DNA of 64,000 nt from Mucilaginibacter xinganensis (GTDB taxonomy: Bacteria > Bacteroidota > Bacteroidia > Sphingobacteriales > Sphingobacteriaceae): the NCBI RefSeq assembly GCF_002257585.1, contig NZ_CP022743.1:124001-188000 (forward strand), in the 5' to 3' direction. The translations under genes were made by a program, and so were the position numbers. Shown here in pieces: positions 1 through 8,257 of the stretch. Each line of letters begins with the position of its first letter. Positions within the stretch are counted from its first letter, which is position 1. The notes below the pieces were generated by a model. It was not told where the DNA came from, ran no database searches, and worked only from the letters and a program-made list of their open reading frames with translations.

Positions 1-177
1 GTTGTGCTTATTGTAGGGTTTGCCGGATTTTACCAGGTTTTGGTGGTTGTTAACGAAAATGCGGGCGCCCGGTTTATGGACGTTCTGTATAAATTTAAGT
101 GGGTTATATTTTTAGGGGCAGCTACATTTTTGGGCATCCTTTATTTGGATCAAAAATTAGTTAAGGAGGGTTCCTGA
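1..177 (+). CDS. C-terminal end of a membrane protein (partial)
   Basis: Frame 1 is open from the window edge and ends at TGA 175-177, leaving 58 residues. Two hydrophobic stretches are visible, one at the very start (VVLIVGFAGFY) and one near the end (WVIFLGAATFLGILYL), separated by a short charged segment and followed by a short charged tail. This looks like the last two membrane segments of an integral membrane protein. Too little remains to name a family. It ends about 75 bases before the promoter-like element of the selU gene, so it is probably a separate unit. Confidence 0.6.
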   Translation, partial: VVLIVGFAGFYQVLVVVNENAGARFMDVLYKFKWVIFLGAATFLGILYLDQKLVKEGS

Positions 178-251
178 AGGCGCTTAAGCGGGCTGGGTAT
201 ATGGCTTAGTCAGGCAACAATTATTTTACCAGATAGAACTGAAATCTCGCG

Positions 252-259
252 TATCTTTG
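252..259 (+). promoter_or_regulatory. Bacteroidota -7 promoter element for selU
   Basis: TATCTTTG matches the Bacteroidota -7 consensus TAnnTTTG exactly. A T-rich stretch near 224-227 is the only candidate for the -33 element and its spacing (24) is longer than usual. The element overlaps the TTG at 257, so that TTG cannot be the translation start of the next gene, whereas ATG 275 lies a plausible 15 bases downstream. Confidence 0.5.
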
Positions 260-274
260 CCGTATCCAAAGCAA

Positions 275-1321
275 ATGACCCGCCAGCTAACCATAGATGA
301 TTTTTTTAATTCGGGCACGCCCGTTGCATTAATTGACGTGCGTACGCCAGCCGAGTTTTTGCAGGGGCATATTCCCGGAGCATTTAACATTCCCTTATTT
401 ACCAATGAGGAAAGGGTTAAAGTAGGCACAACCTACAAACAGGTAGGCCGCGAAGAAGCAATCCTTTTAGGGTTTGATCTTACAGGGCCCAAATGGTCGG
501 GTTTTATTAAGCAGGCACTTGAAATAGCGCCGGATAAAAAGGTGGCGGTACATTGCTGGCGTGGCGGGATGCGCAGTGGCGCTATGGCCTGGGCACTGGC
601 ACTGTACGGCTTTGATGTGGTGGTGATAAAAGGGGGCTATAAAAATTACCGGCGTTGGGTACATACCCGGTTTGCAATAAATTACAGCTTAAAGGTGTTG
701 GGCGGCATGACAGGGTCGGGTAAAACGAAGATCCTGCACCAGCTTAAAGCTATGGGCGAGCAGGTGATTGACCTGGAAGACCTGGCGCAACACCAGGGTT
801 CATCCTACGGCACCATGAACATAATGGTACAGCCAACCCAGGAACAGTTTGAAAATAACCTGGCAACAGCGCTTACAGAGATGGATCCTGCGGTTAAAAT
901 TTGGGTGGAAGATGAAAGCCTTACCATTGGCAAACGCTCCATCCCTAACCCATTCTGGTATCAGATGCGGGAGGCGGCGCTGATTGATATGAGGGTTAAT
1001 ACCGAACAACGTGTGGCCAAACTGGCGCAAGAGTATGGCACCCTGGATAAAGACTTCCTTGCAGCATGTACCGAAAGGATCCGCAAGCGCCTTGGCCCCG
1101 AACAAACAAAACATGCGCTGGAAGCTATCCGCGAAAACCGTATGGTTGATTTTATCAGGCTGGTGCTGGTTTATTATGATAAAACCTATCGCACCGGCTT
1201 ATCCAAACGAAATGCTGAAAAAGTATTCCCGGTTGATATTCACAGCGACGATATCGTTGATAACGCCCATACCATTTTAACATTTACAAAAACACTTGCC
1301 GAAAAAGCAACCTTGTATTAA
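275..1321 (+). CDS. selU: tRNA 2-selenouridine synthase SelU/MnmH
   Basis: Replaces sulfur by selenium in 2-thiouridine at the wobble position of Lys, Glu and Gln tRNAs, using selenophosphate and going through a geranylated intermediate (family knowledge). The 348 residues show the two expected halves: an N-terminal rhodanese domain with the catalytic Cys94 in HCWRGGMRS, and a C-terminal P-loop domain with Walker A GMTGSGKT at 144-151. Length matches the family. ATG 275 is chosen because the upstream TTG at 257 lies inside a promoter-like element. The stop overlaps the ATG of selD by one base (TAATG), so the two are translationally coupled and the substrate supplier is made with the enzyme. 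Very secure. Confidence 0.95.
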   Translation: MTRQLTIDDFFNSGTPVALIDVRTPAEFLQGHIPGAFNIPLFTNEERVKVGTTYKQVGREEAILLGFDLTGPKWSGFIKQALEIAPDKKVAVHCWRGGMRSGAMAWALALYGFDVVVIKGGYKNYRRWVHTRFAINYSLKVLGGMTGSGKTKILHQLKAMGEQVIDLEDLAQHQGSSYGTMNIMVQPTQEQFENNLATALTEMDPAVKIWVEDESLTIGKRSIPNPFWYQMREAALIDMRVNTEQRVAKLAQEYGTLDKDFLAACTERIRKRLGPEQTKHALEAIRENRMVDFIRLVLVYYDKTYRTGLSKRNAEKVFPVDIHSDDIVDNAHTILTFTKTLAEKATLY

Positions 1322-2361
1322 TGGAAGCAACTACAATTAAACTTACCCAATATTCGCATGGTGCGGGCTGCGGCTGCAAGATCAGCCCGGCTATACTTGA
1401 TAAAATATTGCATAGCCCGATAAGCGCACCACCAGACGCGCGGCTATTGGTAGGAAACGATAAAAGAGACGACGCAGCGGTTTTAGATCTTGGCAACGGT
1501 ACTGCACTGATCTCTACAACTGATTTTTTTATGCCGATTGTGGATGATGCCTATGATTTTGGGCGCATTGCTTCGGCTAATGCCATTAGTGATGTTTATG
1601 CAATGGGCGGCAAACCTGTATTGGCTATTGCCATATTGGGCTGGCCTATAGATAAGCTTCCGCCCGAGGCTGCGCAGAAAGTACTGGAAGGTGCAAGGGC
1701 TATTTGTGCCGAAGCGGGTATTACCTTAGCCGGCGGACATAGTATTGATTGCCCTGAACCTGTTTTTGGCCTGGCTGTAAACGGACTGGTTGACATCGCT
1801 CACCTTAAACAAAATTCAACCGCAACAGCCGGGTGCAGGTTATATCTTACCAAAGCGCTGGGCGTGGGTATTTTATCAACCGCCCAAAAAAGAGGCGTAT
1901 TATTGCCCGAAGACGCGGCTATAGCCCTGCAAAGCATGACCACCTTAAACAAGCCCGGCGAACTATTCGGTAAAATAGCAGGTGTTAAAGCCATGACCGA
2001 TGTAACCGGCTTTGGCTTGCTGGGCCATCTTTCTGAAATGTGCGAAGGCAGCGGGCTGTCAGCGATAATTGAGTTTGATAAGATCCCGGTAATAGCTTCT
2101 TTGCCATCATACCTGGCCCAAAAGTGTTTCCCCGGCGGCACCCAACGCAACTGGAACAGCTACGGGCATAAAATTGGCCCTGTAACGGATGAACAGCGAT
2201 ACATTCTTGCCGACCCGCAAACCAGCGGCGGCCTGCTGGTAGCTGTTGCCGAAGATAGCTGTGAAGCATTTGAGCTGCTGTTAAAAGAACTACAATTGGG
2301 GTTTGAGTCGTTTGGCCGGCTAACATCACACACTAACGGGCCATTGATTACTGTTATTTAA
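1321..2361 (+). CDS. selD: Selenide, water dikinase SelD
   Basis: Makes selenophosphate from selenide and ATP, giving also AMP and phosphate. The 346-residue protein starts with the diagnostic active-site loop HGAGCGCK, with Cys17, Cys19 and Lys20 at the same positions as in the E. coli enzyme. The active-site Cys is a true cysteine, not selenocysteine (no in-frame TGA). The glycine-rich and Asp-containing segments DDAAVLD and MTDVTGFGLLGH of the PurM-like fold follow. It overlaps selU by one base and is followed one base later by a rhodanese-like gene. No selA, selB or selC is seen in this window, so the local purpose of selenophosphate is tRNA modification. Confidence 0.96.
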   Translation: MEATTIKLTQYSHGAGCGCKISPAILDKILHSPISAPPDARLLVGNDKRDDAAVLDLGNGTALISTTDFFMPIVDDAYDFGRIASANAISDVYAMGGKPVLAIAILGWPIDKLPPEAAQKVLEGARAICAEAGITLAGGHSIDCPEPVFGLAVNGLVDIAHLKQNSTATAGCRLYLTKALGVGILSTAQKRGVLLPEDAAIALQSMTTLNKPGELFGKIAGVKAMTDVTGFGLLGHLSEMCEGSGLSAIIEFDKIPVIASLPSYLAQKCFPGGTQRNWNSYGHKIGPVTDEQRYILADPQTSGGLLVAVAEDSCEAFELLLKELQLGFESFGRLTSHTNGPLITVI

Positions 2362-2362
2362 A

Positions 2363-2848
2363 ATGAACCTGATGAAAAAAATTATCTTCAAAACGTTTTT
2401 AGCTGCTTTAGTTGTCATTTCGGCCTCATTAAACAGTGTGGCACAAACATCTCCTGTAGCTATACCGGTACCCGGTTTAAATAATCCATGGAGCAACAGC
2501 CAGTTGCTGGAACCGGCTGACTTAGCTGCCAACATTAAAGCCGGGGGTACAAAAACACCGTTGATATTAAACATTGGCGCGGTAGAGGACATTAAAGGGG
2601 CACAGCATATTGGCGCGGTTAGCAACGCTGAAACCCTCGAAAAGTTGAAGAAAACGGTAGCCGCACTGCCTAAAAACACAGAGATAGTTATTTATTGCGG
2701 CTGCTGCCCTTTTGCCAAATGTCCTAATATCCGCCCGGCATTTAACGAACTTATCAAAGCAGGATTTACTAATGTTAAGCTGCTTAACTTACCAACCAAT
2801 TTAAAAACAAACTGGATTTCGAAGGGCTATCCGCTGGCTAAAGAATGA
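2363..2848 (+). CDS. Secreted rhodanese-like protein with a Cys-rich active loop
   Basis: A 161-residue protein with an N-terminal signal peptide (KKIIFKTFLAALVVISASLNSVAQ). The rest resembles a single rhodanese domain: the active loop reads YCGCCPFAKCPN with Cys112, Cys114, Cys115 and Cys120, an unusually cysteine-rich version of the normal CxxG(K/R) loop. It starts one base after the selD stop, in the same operon. A role in sulfur or selenium handling outside the cytoplasm is possible from context, but substrate and partner are unknown. ATG 2363 is used; a second ATG three codons later is equally possible. Confidence 0.75.
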   Translation: MNLMKKIIFKTFLAALVVISASLNSVAQTSPVAIPVPGLNNPWSNSQLLEPADLAANIKAGGTKTPLILNIGAVEDIKGAQHIGAVSNAETLEKLKKTVAALPKNTEIVIYCGCCPFAKCPNIRPAFNELIKAGFTNVKLLNLPTNLKTNWISKGYPLAKE

Positions 2849-2859
2849 GCATAGCCCTT
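2822..2859. terminator. Possible bidirectional terminator between convergent genes
   Basis: AAGGGCTAT (2822-2830) and ATAGCCCTT (2851-2859) form a perfect 9-bp inverted repeat with a 20-base loop. It spans the end of the rhodanese-like gene and the 11-base gap to the convergent response regulator gene. No long T tract is present, so efficiency is uncertain. Confidence 0.35.
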
Positions 2860-3552
2860 TCAGCAAATAAACTTATACCCAATGCTCCGGATGTTGATGA
2901 TCTGTATGTCCGGCTCATCTTTTAGCAGTTTGCGCAAATGGGTCATAAATACATCCATACTGCGGGTATTGTAATAGCTGTCCTCCCCCCAAATTTTCAG
3001 TAATGCGCTTTGGCGCTCCAGCACAGTGTTCTTATGCAGTATCATCATTTCAAGCAACGCCATTTCTTTAAATGACAGGGCAAATTCCCCGGCAGACGTT
3101 TTTAGCTTTTGATGCACCGTGTCAAGCATACAGTTACCAAAATTATAAATAGCAGCGGCCTCGTTCTGCACCCCCTCTTTTAAACCGGCAGGTCTTTTAA
3201 GCAGGGCTTCCATCCTAACCAGCAGTTCATCCATGCTGAAGGGTTTTTTCAGGTAATCATTACCGCCACTTTTAAAGCCTTTCACAATATCTTCTGTGAG
3301 CGCTTTTGCGCTTAAAAAAATGATAGGCAAATGCGGATCAGAAACCCGAAGCTCATTTGCGATTTCGTACCCGTCTTTTGATGGCAGCATAATATCAAGA
3401 ATGCAAATATCAGGGCGTGTGGCATGGTATTCATCCATAGCCAAACTCCCATCGTAAACCAGCTTAACGTTATAGCCACTGCTTTTTAAGCCATCACTAA
3501 CAATTCGGGCCAAAAATGGCTCATCTTCTACATATAACACCTTATAATTCAT
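2860..3552 (-). CDS. OmpR-family response regulator
   Basis: A 230-residue two-domain regulator. The receiver domain has the acidic pocket Glu9-Asp10-Glu11, the phospho-acceptor Asp53 in CILDIMLPSKDG, and the conserved Lys in DYLKKPFS. The C-terminal half is a winged-helix DNA-binding domain (residues about 130-230; LLKIWGEDSYYNTRSMDVFMTHLRKLLKD). The architecture resembles RprY of Bacteroides. The start overlaps the end of the kinase gene by four bases (ATGA-type coupling). Its target is probably the divergent receptor gene, whose promoter region carries phased TTTAAC repeats. Confidence 0.93.
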   Translation of the reverse strand: MNYKVLYVEDEPFLARIVSDGLKSSGYNVKLVYDGSLAMDEYHATRPDICILDIMLPSKDGYEIANELRVSDPHLPIIFLSAKALTEDIVKGFKSGGNDYLKKPFSMDELLVRMEALLKRPAGLKEGVQNEAAAIYNFGNCMLDTVHQKLKTSAGEFALSFKEMALLEMMILHKNTVLERQSALLKIWGEDSYYNTRSMDVFMTHLRKLLKDEPDIQIINIRSIGYKFIC

Positions 3553-5003
3553 GCGGCAGCGGGTAATACAATTATAAAATCGCTCCCCTTTCCCGGCTCG
3601 CTTTTAATGGCAATGCTGCCCCCGTGTTTACCAATCACTTGCTTTACGTAATGCAAGCCCAGGCCCGATCCTTTTACGTTGTGCCTGTCGTTAATCGCCG
3701 GGATCCGGAAGAAACGGTCAAATACTTTGTCATGATAAATATCTGCTATACCAGGGCCGTTATCTTTAAAGTTTAGGATAACATTGCTTCCCGAACATTG
3801 GCAACTGATCTGCATTTCCATTTGCGGGCCGGCATATTTAATAGCATTATCAATCAAATTATAAAACACATTGGTAAGGTGCACAGGGTCGCTGTTTACA
3901 AAACATGGTTCATCAGCCAGCGACAAATGAACAACGGACCGGCTGTTATCCAGCTGCACCTGCATGGAGGCTACAACCTGCTTTAACCCGGCCTGCACAT
4001 CATACAATTCATGGCGCATGGCATTGCTGGTTTCCTCTTCCTGGCTTAAGTTCAGCACTTTTTCTATCATCAGGTTCAGGCGCTGCAGCTCGTGCCTGCT
4101 GATGTCCAGATAATTTTGCAGCTTTTCGGGGTCATTAACCAATTGGTATTTGGTGATAGACTCTAACGCTACAGCTATAGTGGCCACCGGTGTTTTAAAT
4201 TCATGCGTCATGTTGCTGGTAAAAGTATTTTTAGCGTCGGCATATAAGCGCTGGTTGCGGATCAGCTTTAATAAAAAATAGAACGCAACGCCGGTTAGCA
4301 AGATCATTAGCAATGACGAAAACAGGTAATAACGCATCTGGTAAATAACAATACTATTTAACTCGCCTACAACCAATTGGTATTTGTGCATGCTTTTTAA
4401 GTTATAAGAATACTTGCCTGAATGATATTCCGCCTCGTTAAATAGTAATTCTGGAATGGTCATTGATGTAAGCGTGTCTCTTCCGTAACCATATAAGGCA
4501 TATTGCCTGCTTTGATAAATGCCCAACTTTGCAAGTTGCCTGCTTACAGTGGAATCCATTAGTTTAATGTCGCGATTGTCAATTCTTACTACCTCGTCGG
4601 GCGATTCATCGTTCCACCTGCGGTCAGTTGATGATTCGTCCTTTTTTGTCGAATGATTATTGAACATGATCTTTATTTGAACCAACGAGCTATCTGATCC
4701 AAGTCCATAGTGAAATATGCTATGCACGCCATTTATTTTCAGATCATCAAAAGCCTGCCGCATTTGCAGCCATTGAGGCGATAAAAAAAACTCTTTAAAA
4801 CGATCTCCACGCTTGCCGGCTCCTGAAATAGAAGCGTAAATAGCGTGGATTGCTGACGTACTTACAGCCTGCTCCAGGTCTTTTTTTAACTGTGCCTTTT
4901 GCGAAATAAACAACTGCCTTAACCATACCGCCTGCAAACCAATGCTTACCACCAGCGAGAGGATGATAAGCGGATAAGCGTACCGGGAGCTGAACCATTT
5001 CAT
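3549..5003 (-). CDS. Membrane sensor histidine kinase
   Basis: A 484-residue kinase with a transmembrane segment near residues 10-30, a periplasmic sensor domain of about 190 residues with no recognised fold, a second transmembrane segment at about 226-246, the H box NMTHEFKTP with His267, and a complete HATPase domain (N box NVFYNLIDNAIKY, G1 DNGPGI, F box FDRFFR, G2 GSGLGLHYV). It resembles RprX-type kinases. It is cotranscribed with and overlaps its response regulator. It is divergent from the receptor gene at 5122 across 118 bases. The signal cannot be read from the sequence. Confidence 0.93.
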   Translation of the reverse strand: MKWFSSRYAYPLIILSLVVSIGLQAVWLRQLFISQKAQLKKDLEQAVSTSAIHAIYASISGAGKRGDRFKEFFLSPQWLQMRQAFDDLKINGVHSIFHYGLGSDSSLVQIKIMFNNHSTKKDESSTDRRWNDESPDEVVRIDNRDIKLMDSTVSRQLAKLGIYQSRQYALYGYGRDTLTSMTIPELLFNEAEYHSGKYSYNLKSMHKYQLVVGELNSIVIYQMRYYLFSSLLMILLTGVAFYFLLKLIRNQRLYADAKNTFTSNMTHEFKTPVATIAVALESITKYQLVNDPEKLQNYLDISRHELQRLNLMIEKVLNLSQEEETSNAMRHELYDVQAGLKQVVASMQVQLDNSRSVVHLSLADEPCFVNSDPVHLTNVFYNLIDNAIKYAGPQMEMQISCQCSGSNVILNFKDNGPGIADIYHDKVFDRFFRIPAINDRHNVKGSGLGLHYVKQVIGKHGGSIAIKSEPGKGSDFIIVLPAAA

Positions 5004-5052
5004 AAAGCTAATTTGATAATAATAACAGGTAATAGCATAGCCTTACGTACGA

Positions 5053-5088
5053 TTTAACTCTATTTAACCGAGTTTAACTTTGGTTTAG
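5053..5088. promoter_or_regulatory. Phased direct repeats, candidate response-regulator binding site
   Basis: TTTAAC occurs three times at an exact 10-base interval (5053-5058, 5063-5068, 5073-5078), and a fourth degenerate copy TTTAG follows at 5084. Hexamer repeats spaced one helical turn apart in front of a promoter are what OmpR-family dimers bind in tandem. The block sits between the two-component operon and the receptor gene, ending at the -33 element of the receptor promoter. Confidence 0.55.
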
Positions 5089-5108
5089 GGAGCGGCGTAC
5101 TAAGTTTG
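5079..5108 (+). promoter_or_regulatory. Promoter of the outer-membrane receptor gene
   Basis: TTTG (5079-5082) and TAAGTTTG (5101-5108) match the Bacteroidota -33 and -7 elements with an 18-base spacer. The -7 ends 13 bases before the ATG at 5122, so the leader would be very short. The phased TTTAAC repeats lie immediately upstream, consistent with activation. Confidence 0.6.
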
Positions 5109-5121
5109 ACAAAAATTATTT

Positions 5122-7515
5122 ATGAAAAACATTTTTACTTTTCTGCTGCCTTTTATCCTGTTGCCGGGCCTTCTATCAGCACAAAACTTAAGTGGAACCG
5201 TTCATGACAATAAAGGTAATTCGCTTGATGGCGTTAGTCTTTATTTAAGCCACAACGGTAAAGCGCCTGTTTTAAAGATCGCGGATAAAGGTATTTTTTT
5301 TTATAGCGGCTTGAATAGCGGGCAATACCAGTTAACCGTAAGCCTGGTGGGTTACCAAACATTGGTACGAAATATTATCTTACCGAAAGACACGCTAATG
5401 CTCATTTTATCGCCACTTATCAAACAGTTAAGCGAGGTAACCATTGCCGGCAACAAACCTTTAATTGAACGGAAAATTGACCGCGTTGTATTTAACGTGG
5501 AAAACAGTATTACAGCCAGCGGCGGTACGGCATGGGATGCGCTAAATAAAGCCCCTGGGGTGCAAACCACTTTTGACGGTGCCATAAAAGCTAACGGTAA
5601 GGGCGCCGTTATTTATCTTGATGATAAACTGATAAGGCTTTCGGGCGAGGATCTGAGCGCTTACCTCAGGAATTTACCTTCGGATAATATTGCGAAGATT
5701 GAGATCATAGCTAACCCAACTTCCCGTTACGATGCCCAGGGTGGCGCAGTGATAAATATCATCTCAAAAAAATCAAAGGCACAAGGTTTAAATATTATTG
5801 TTAACGGTGCTTTTACACAATCAGCACATGGTAGCTATACTTCGGCAGCCAGCTTTAATTACCGAAAAGACAAACTGAACGTTTATGGCAGTTATGGTTA
5901 CAGCTATCGCGATAAGGAGCATAACGAAACCGAATACATTATTTTTGAAAGCCCGCAAAGCTATTCATATTGGGATAACAACAAAATTGGCGAACGCAAG
6001 GGCAGGGCAAGCAGCTATAAATTTGGCCTGGATTACGACCTAACCGACAAACAGGTGGTTGGCTTTTTAATAAACGGAACCAACAGTACCAACACCCGCA
6101 TCAATAATGTACAAACCGATATCTATAACAACCACCAGCTTAACATTGATTCGCTTTTAAAAACCGCCAATAATACCGGCGGCAATACCGACCAACTGAG
6201 CTATAACCTGAACTATAAAGCCAAACTGGATACCGTTGGACAAACGTTTAACATCGACCTGGATTTTACACCTTATCGCAACAATGGGAACCAGGTGGTT
6301 CATAGTTTATCTTTTTTATCCAACGGCAGCCCGGCGTCGGCACCTTACAGTATCAGCACATTTTCAAAACAAAAAATAGATATCTGGTCGGGCAAGGCTG
6401 ATTATACCTACGCATTCAATAAAAAATGGAGCGTGGAAACCGGTGTTAAATACAGCAGCATTGTTACACACAACGGCTTTAATTTTTTTAATAACAACAC
6501 CGGGAGCCCGCAACTGGATGGCAACAAAAGCGACCAGTTTGAATATAACGAAACTACATCCGCCGCTTATGCAAGCGTGAATGGCACCCTCGGCAAATGG
6601 AGCGTGGAAGCGGGTTTGCGTGGCGAATATACCCGAACCAAAGGCTACAGCGTTACGCTTGATTCCCTTAACCGCAACAGCTATTTCCGCCTGTTCCCAA
6701 CACTGTTTTTAACCTATGCCATCTCAAAAGATCACGAGCTAAACCTCAACTACAGTTACCGCATAAACCGGCCGGAGTATTGGCGGCTTAACCCTTTTAA
6801 ATATTACACCAGTCCATATACCTATTTGGAGGGAAACCCATCCTTACAACCTGCGTTTATCCAAAGTGCAGAGGTTGGCTATACTTACCAACAGCAATAT
6901 AACTTTACCCTGTTTTATCGCCAAACAAATGGATATTTCAGCAATATAACCGTGCAGGATAACACTGATAAGATATTTTATGACACCCAGCGCAACCTTG
7001 ATAAGAGTTTGGAAACCGGATTTTATCTTTCGGTTCCTGTAACACCTTTTAGCTGGTGGGAGATCAACAATTTTGTGCAGGGTTCATACCGGCAGGAAAA
7101 ATCGGGCTACCTGCAAGGTAATTATGATTATCATACACTTGGATTGTATGTAAATACCAATAATGCTTTTACCCTTAATAAGGCCAGCGGATTAAAAGCC
7201 GAAATCGGCGCATGGTATTCATCGCCAACTATCCAGGGCATTTATAAGCTCGACCGCACATTTGATGTAAGTGCCGGCATCCGCAAAACCTTATTAAACA
7301 GGCAGGGGACCATCAGGCTGGCAGTTAATGATATTTTTAATGGCAACCCCTACCGTATTAATGTTAGTTACCTGAACCAGCACAACGGCTTTCATGAATA
7401 TAATGATACCCGAAACATAGCCTTAAGTTTTAGCTACAAAATAGGCCGCAACAAAATTGCTGATTCCCGCAAAAGGACCAGTGCCAGCGAAGATGAAAAA
7501 CGACGTACACAATAA
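5122..7515 (+). CDS. Outer-membrane receptor with carboxypeptidase-regulatory-like N-terminus
   Basis: A 797-residue exported protein. Signal peptide at residues 1-20 (ending LLSAQ), a CarboxypepD_reg-like beta-sandwich (about 21-95; LSGTVHDNKGNSLDGVSL), a plug-like domain (about 110-215; NKAPGVQTTFDGAIKANGKGA and IEIIANPTSRYDAQGGAVINII), then an aromatic-rich beta-barrel to the end. This is the outer membrane beta-barrel family related to TonB-dependent receptors. It lacks an obvious SusD partner, so it is not a classic glycan-uptake pair. It is transcribed divergently from a two-component system and is the likely target of that system. The ligand is unknown. Confidence 0.85.
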   Translation: MKNIFTFLLPFILLPGLLSAQNLSGTVHDNKGNSLDGVSLYLSHNGKAPVLKIADKGIFFYSGLNSGQYQLTVSLVGYQTLVRNIILPKDTLMLILSPLIKQLSEVTIAGNKPLIERKIDRVVFNVENSITASGGTAWDALNKAPGVQTTFDGAIKANGKGAVIYLDDKLIRLSGEDLSAYLRNLPSDNIAKIEIIANPTSRYDAQGGAVINIISKKSKAQGLNIIVNGAFTQSAHGSYTSAASFNYRKDKLNVYGSYGYSYRDKEHNETEYIIFESPQSYSYWDNNKIGERKGRASSYKFGLDYDLTDKQVVGFLINGTNSTNTRINNVQTDIYNNHQLNIDSLLKTANNTGGNTDQLSYNLNYKAKLDTVGQTFNIDLDFTPYRNNGNQVVHSLSFLSNGSPASAPYSISTFSKQKIDIWSGKADYTYAFNKKWSVETGVKYSSIVTHNGFNFFNNNTGSPQLDGNKSDQFEYNETTSAAYASVNGTLGKWSVEAGLRGEYTRTKGYSVTLDSLNRNSYFRLFPTLFLTYAISKDHELNLNYSYRINRPEYWRLNPFKYYTSPYTYLEGNPSLQPAFIQSAEVGYTYQQQYNFTLFYRQTNGYFSNITVQDNTDKIFYDTQRNLDKSLETGFYLSVPVTPFSWWEINNFVQGSYRQEKSGYLQGNYDYHTLGLYVNTNNAFTLNKASGLKAEIGAWYSSPTIQGIYKLDRTFDVSAGIRKTLLNRQGTIRLAVNDIFNGNPYRINVSYLNQHNGFHEYNDTRNIALSFSYKIGRNKIADSRKRTSASEDEKRRTQ

Positions 7516-7555
7516 ATATCACTCAAATTAATGGCCTTGATGCTTCTGTGCAGGT

Positions 7556-7598
7556 TTGTCACACTGTCACAGCTCAGTGGGTGTGACACTTGTGACAA
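7556..7598. repeat. Inverted repeat built from TGTCACA units (with a third copy at 7666-7682)
   Basis: Arm 1 TTGTCACACTGTCACA (7556-7571) is mirrored by arm 2 TGTGACACTTGTGACAA (7582-7598). A third copy, TTGTCACAGTGTCACAG, lies at 7666-7682. Each copy contains two TGTCAC units. The region follows the receptor stop codon (7515) and precedes the YCII gene, so it may be a transcript-end structure, an operator or a dispersed intergenic repeat. Confidence 0.6.
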
Positions 7599-7811
7599 TA
7601 ATAAGTTTAGCAGATACATTACGGCAATTACAATTCGTAAATTATAAAACATCCCTTATCACACTTTGTCACAGTGTCACAGCAGCCATTTAACATCAGG
7701 TAAATAAAGCTATCCTGTTAGAAATTTGCAGACGAGATTGTCTTTAATAAAAAGATGTCATTTGGTGTTGTTGATTTAAAGATTATCTGCTTAAATTTAA
7801 TTAAAAATGTG

Positions 7812-8162
7812 ATGGAAAAATTTATGCTGATTGTAAGGGAAGACCTGGCAAGAATAGGTGGTCTTACCGTAAAAGATCGCTTTTCAGAAGGCCCGGACAT
7901 GACGGGCTGGGTTCAGTCGCTGATAGCATCAGGCAATTATATTAGTGGCGAGCCGCTGGCGATAAAAGGCCGCTATGTAACCAAACACGGGGTACAGGCA
8001 GATGGCCCGTTTATTGAAGCAAAAGAAGGCTTAAGCGGTTATGATTTAATTTGGGCCGAAAACATTGAACAAGCCACTGCTATAGCCCAAAGCTGCCCGA
8101 TGGTAATGGCAGGGTTTGCTATCCGCGAAGTAAGGCCGGTGCAACCCTTCCCGGGCAACTAA
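7812..8162 (+). CDS. YCII-related domain protein
   Basis: A 116-residue single-domain protein of the YCII/DGPF group (dimeric ferredoxin-like fold). Visible landmarks are MEKFMLIVREDL at the N-terminus, the ADGPFIEAKEGLSGY segment, which is the DGPF-type signature, and the C-terminal AFAIREVRPVQ-type strand. Biochemical roles of this family are mostly unknown. ATG 7812 is preferred over the longer reading from 7755, because the extra 19 residues are not part of the fold. It converges with the AraC gene. Its upstream region contains the TGTCACA repeats. Confidence 0.8.
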   Translation: MEKFMLIVREDLARIGGLTVKDRFSEGPDMTGWVQSLIASGNYISGEPLAIKGRYVTKHGVQADGPFIEAKEGLSGYDLIWAENIEQATAIAQSCPMVMAGFAIREVRPVQPFPGN

Positions 8163-8257
8163 TAACAAAGCGCTTAGCTCACTTTACCGGCAACAAGCCA
8201 GCAAAAAGGAATCCCTGAAAACACTATCGGCTGGCGCCATAAGGTTTGCCCAAAGGC

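Noticed and set aside
257..274. TTG start codon 18 bases upstream of selU
   Set aside because: It lies inside the exact -7 promoter element TATCTTTG, so it would not be present in a transcript from that promoter; ATG 275 fits the family's N-terminus.
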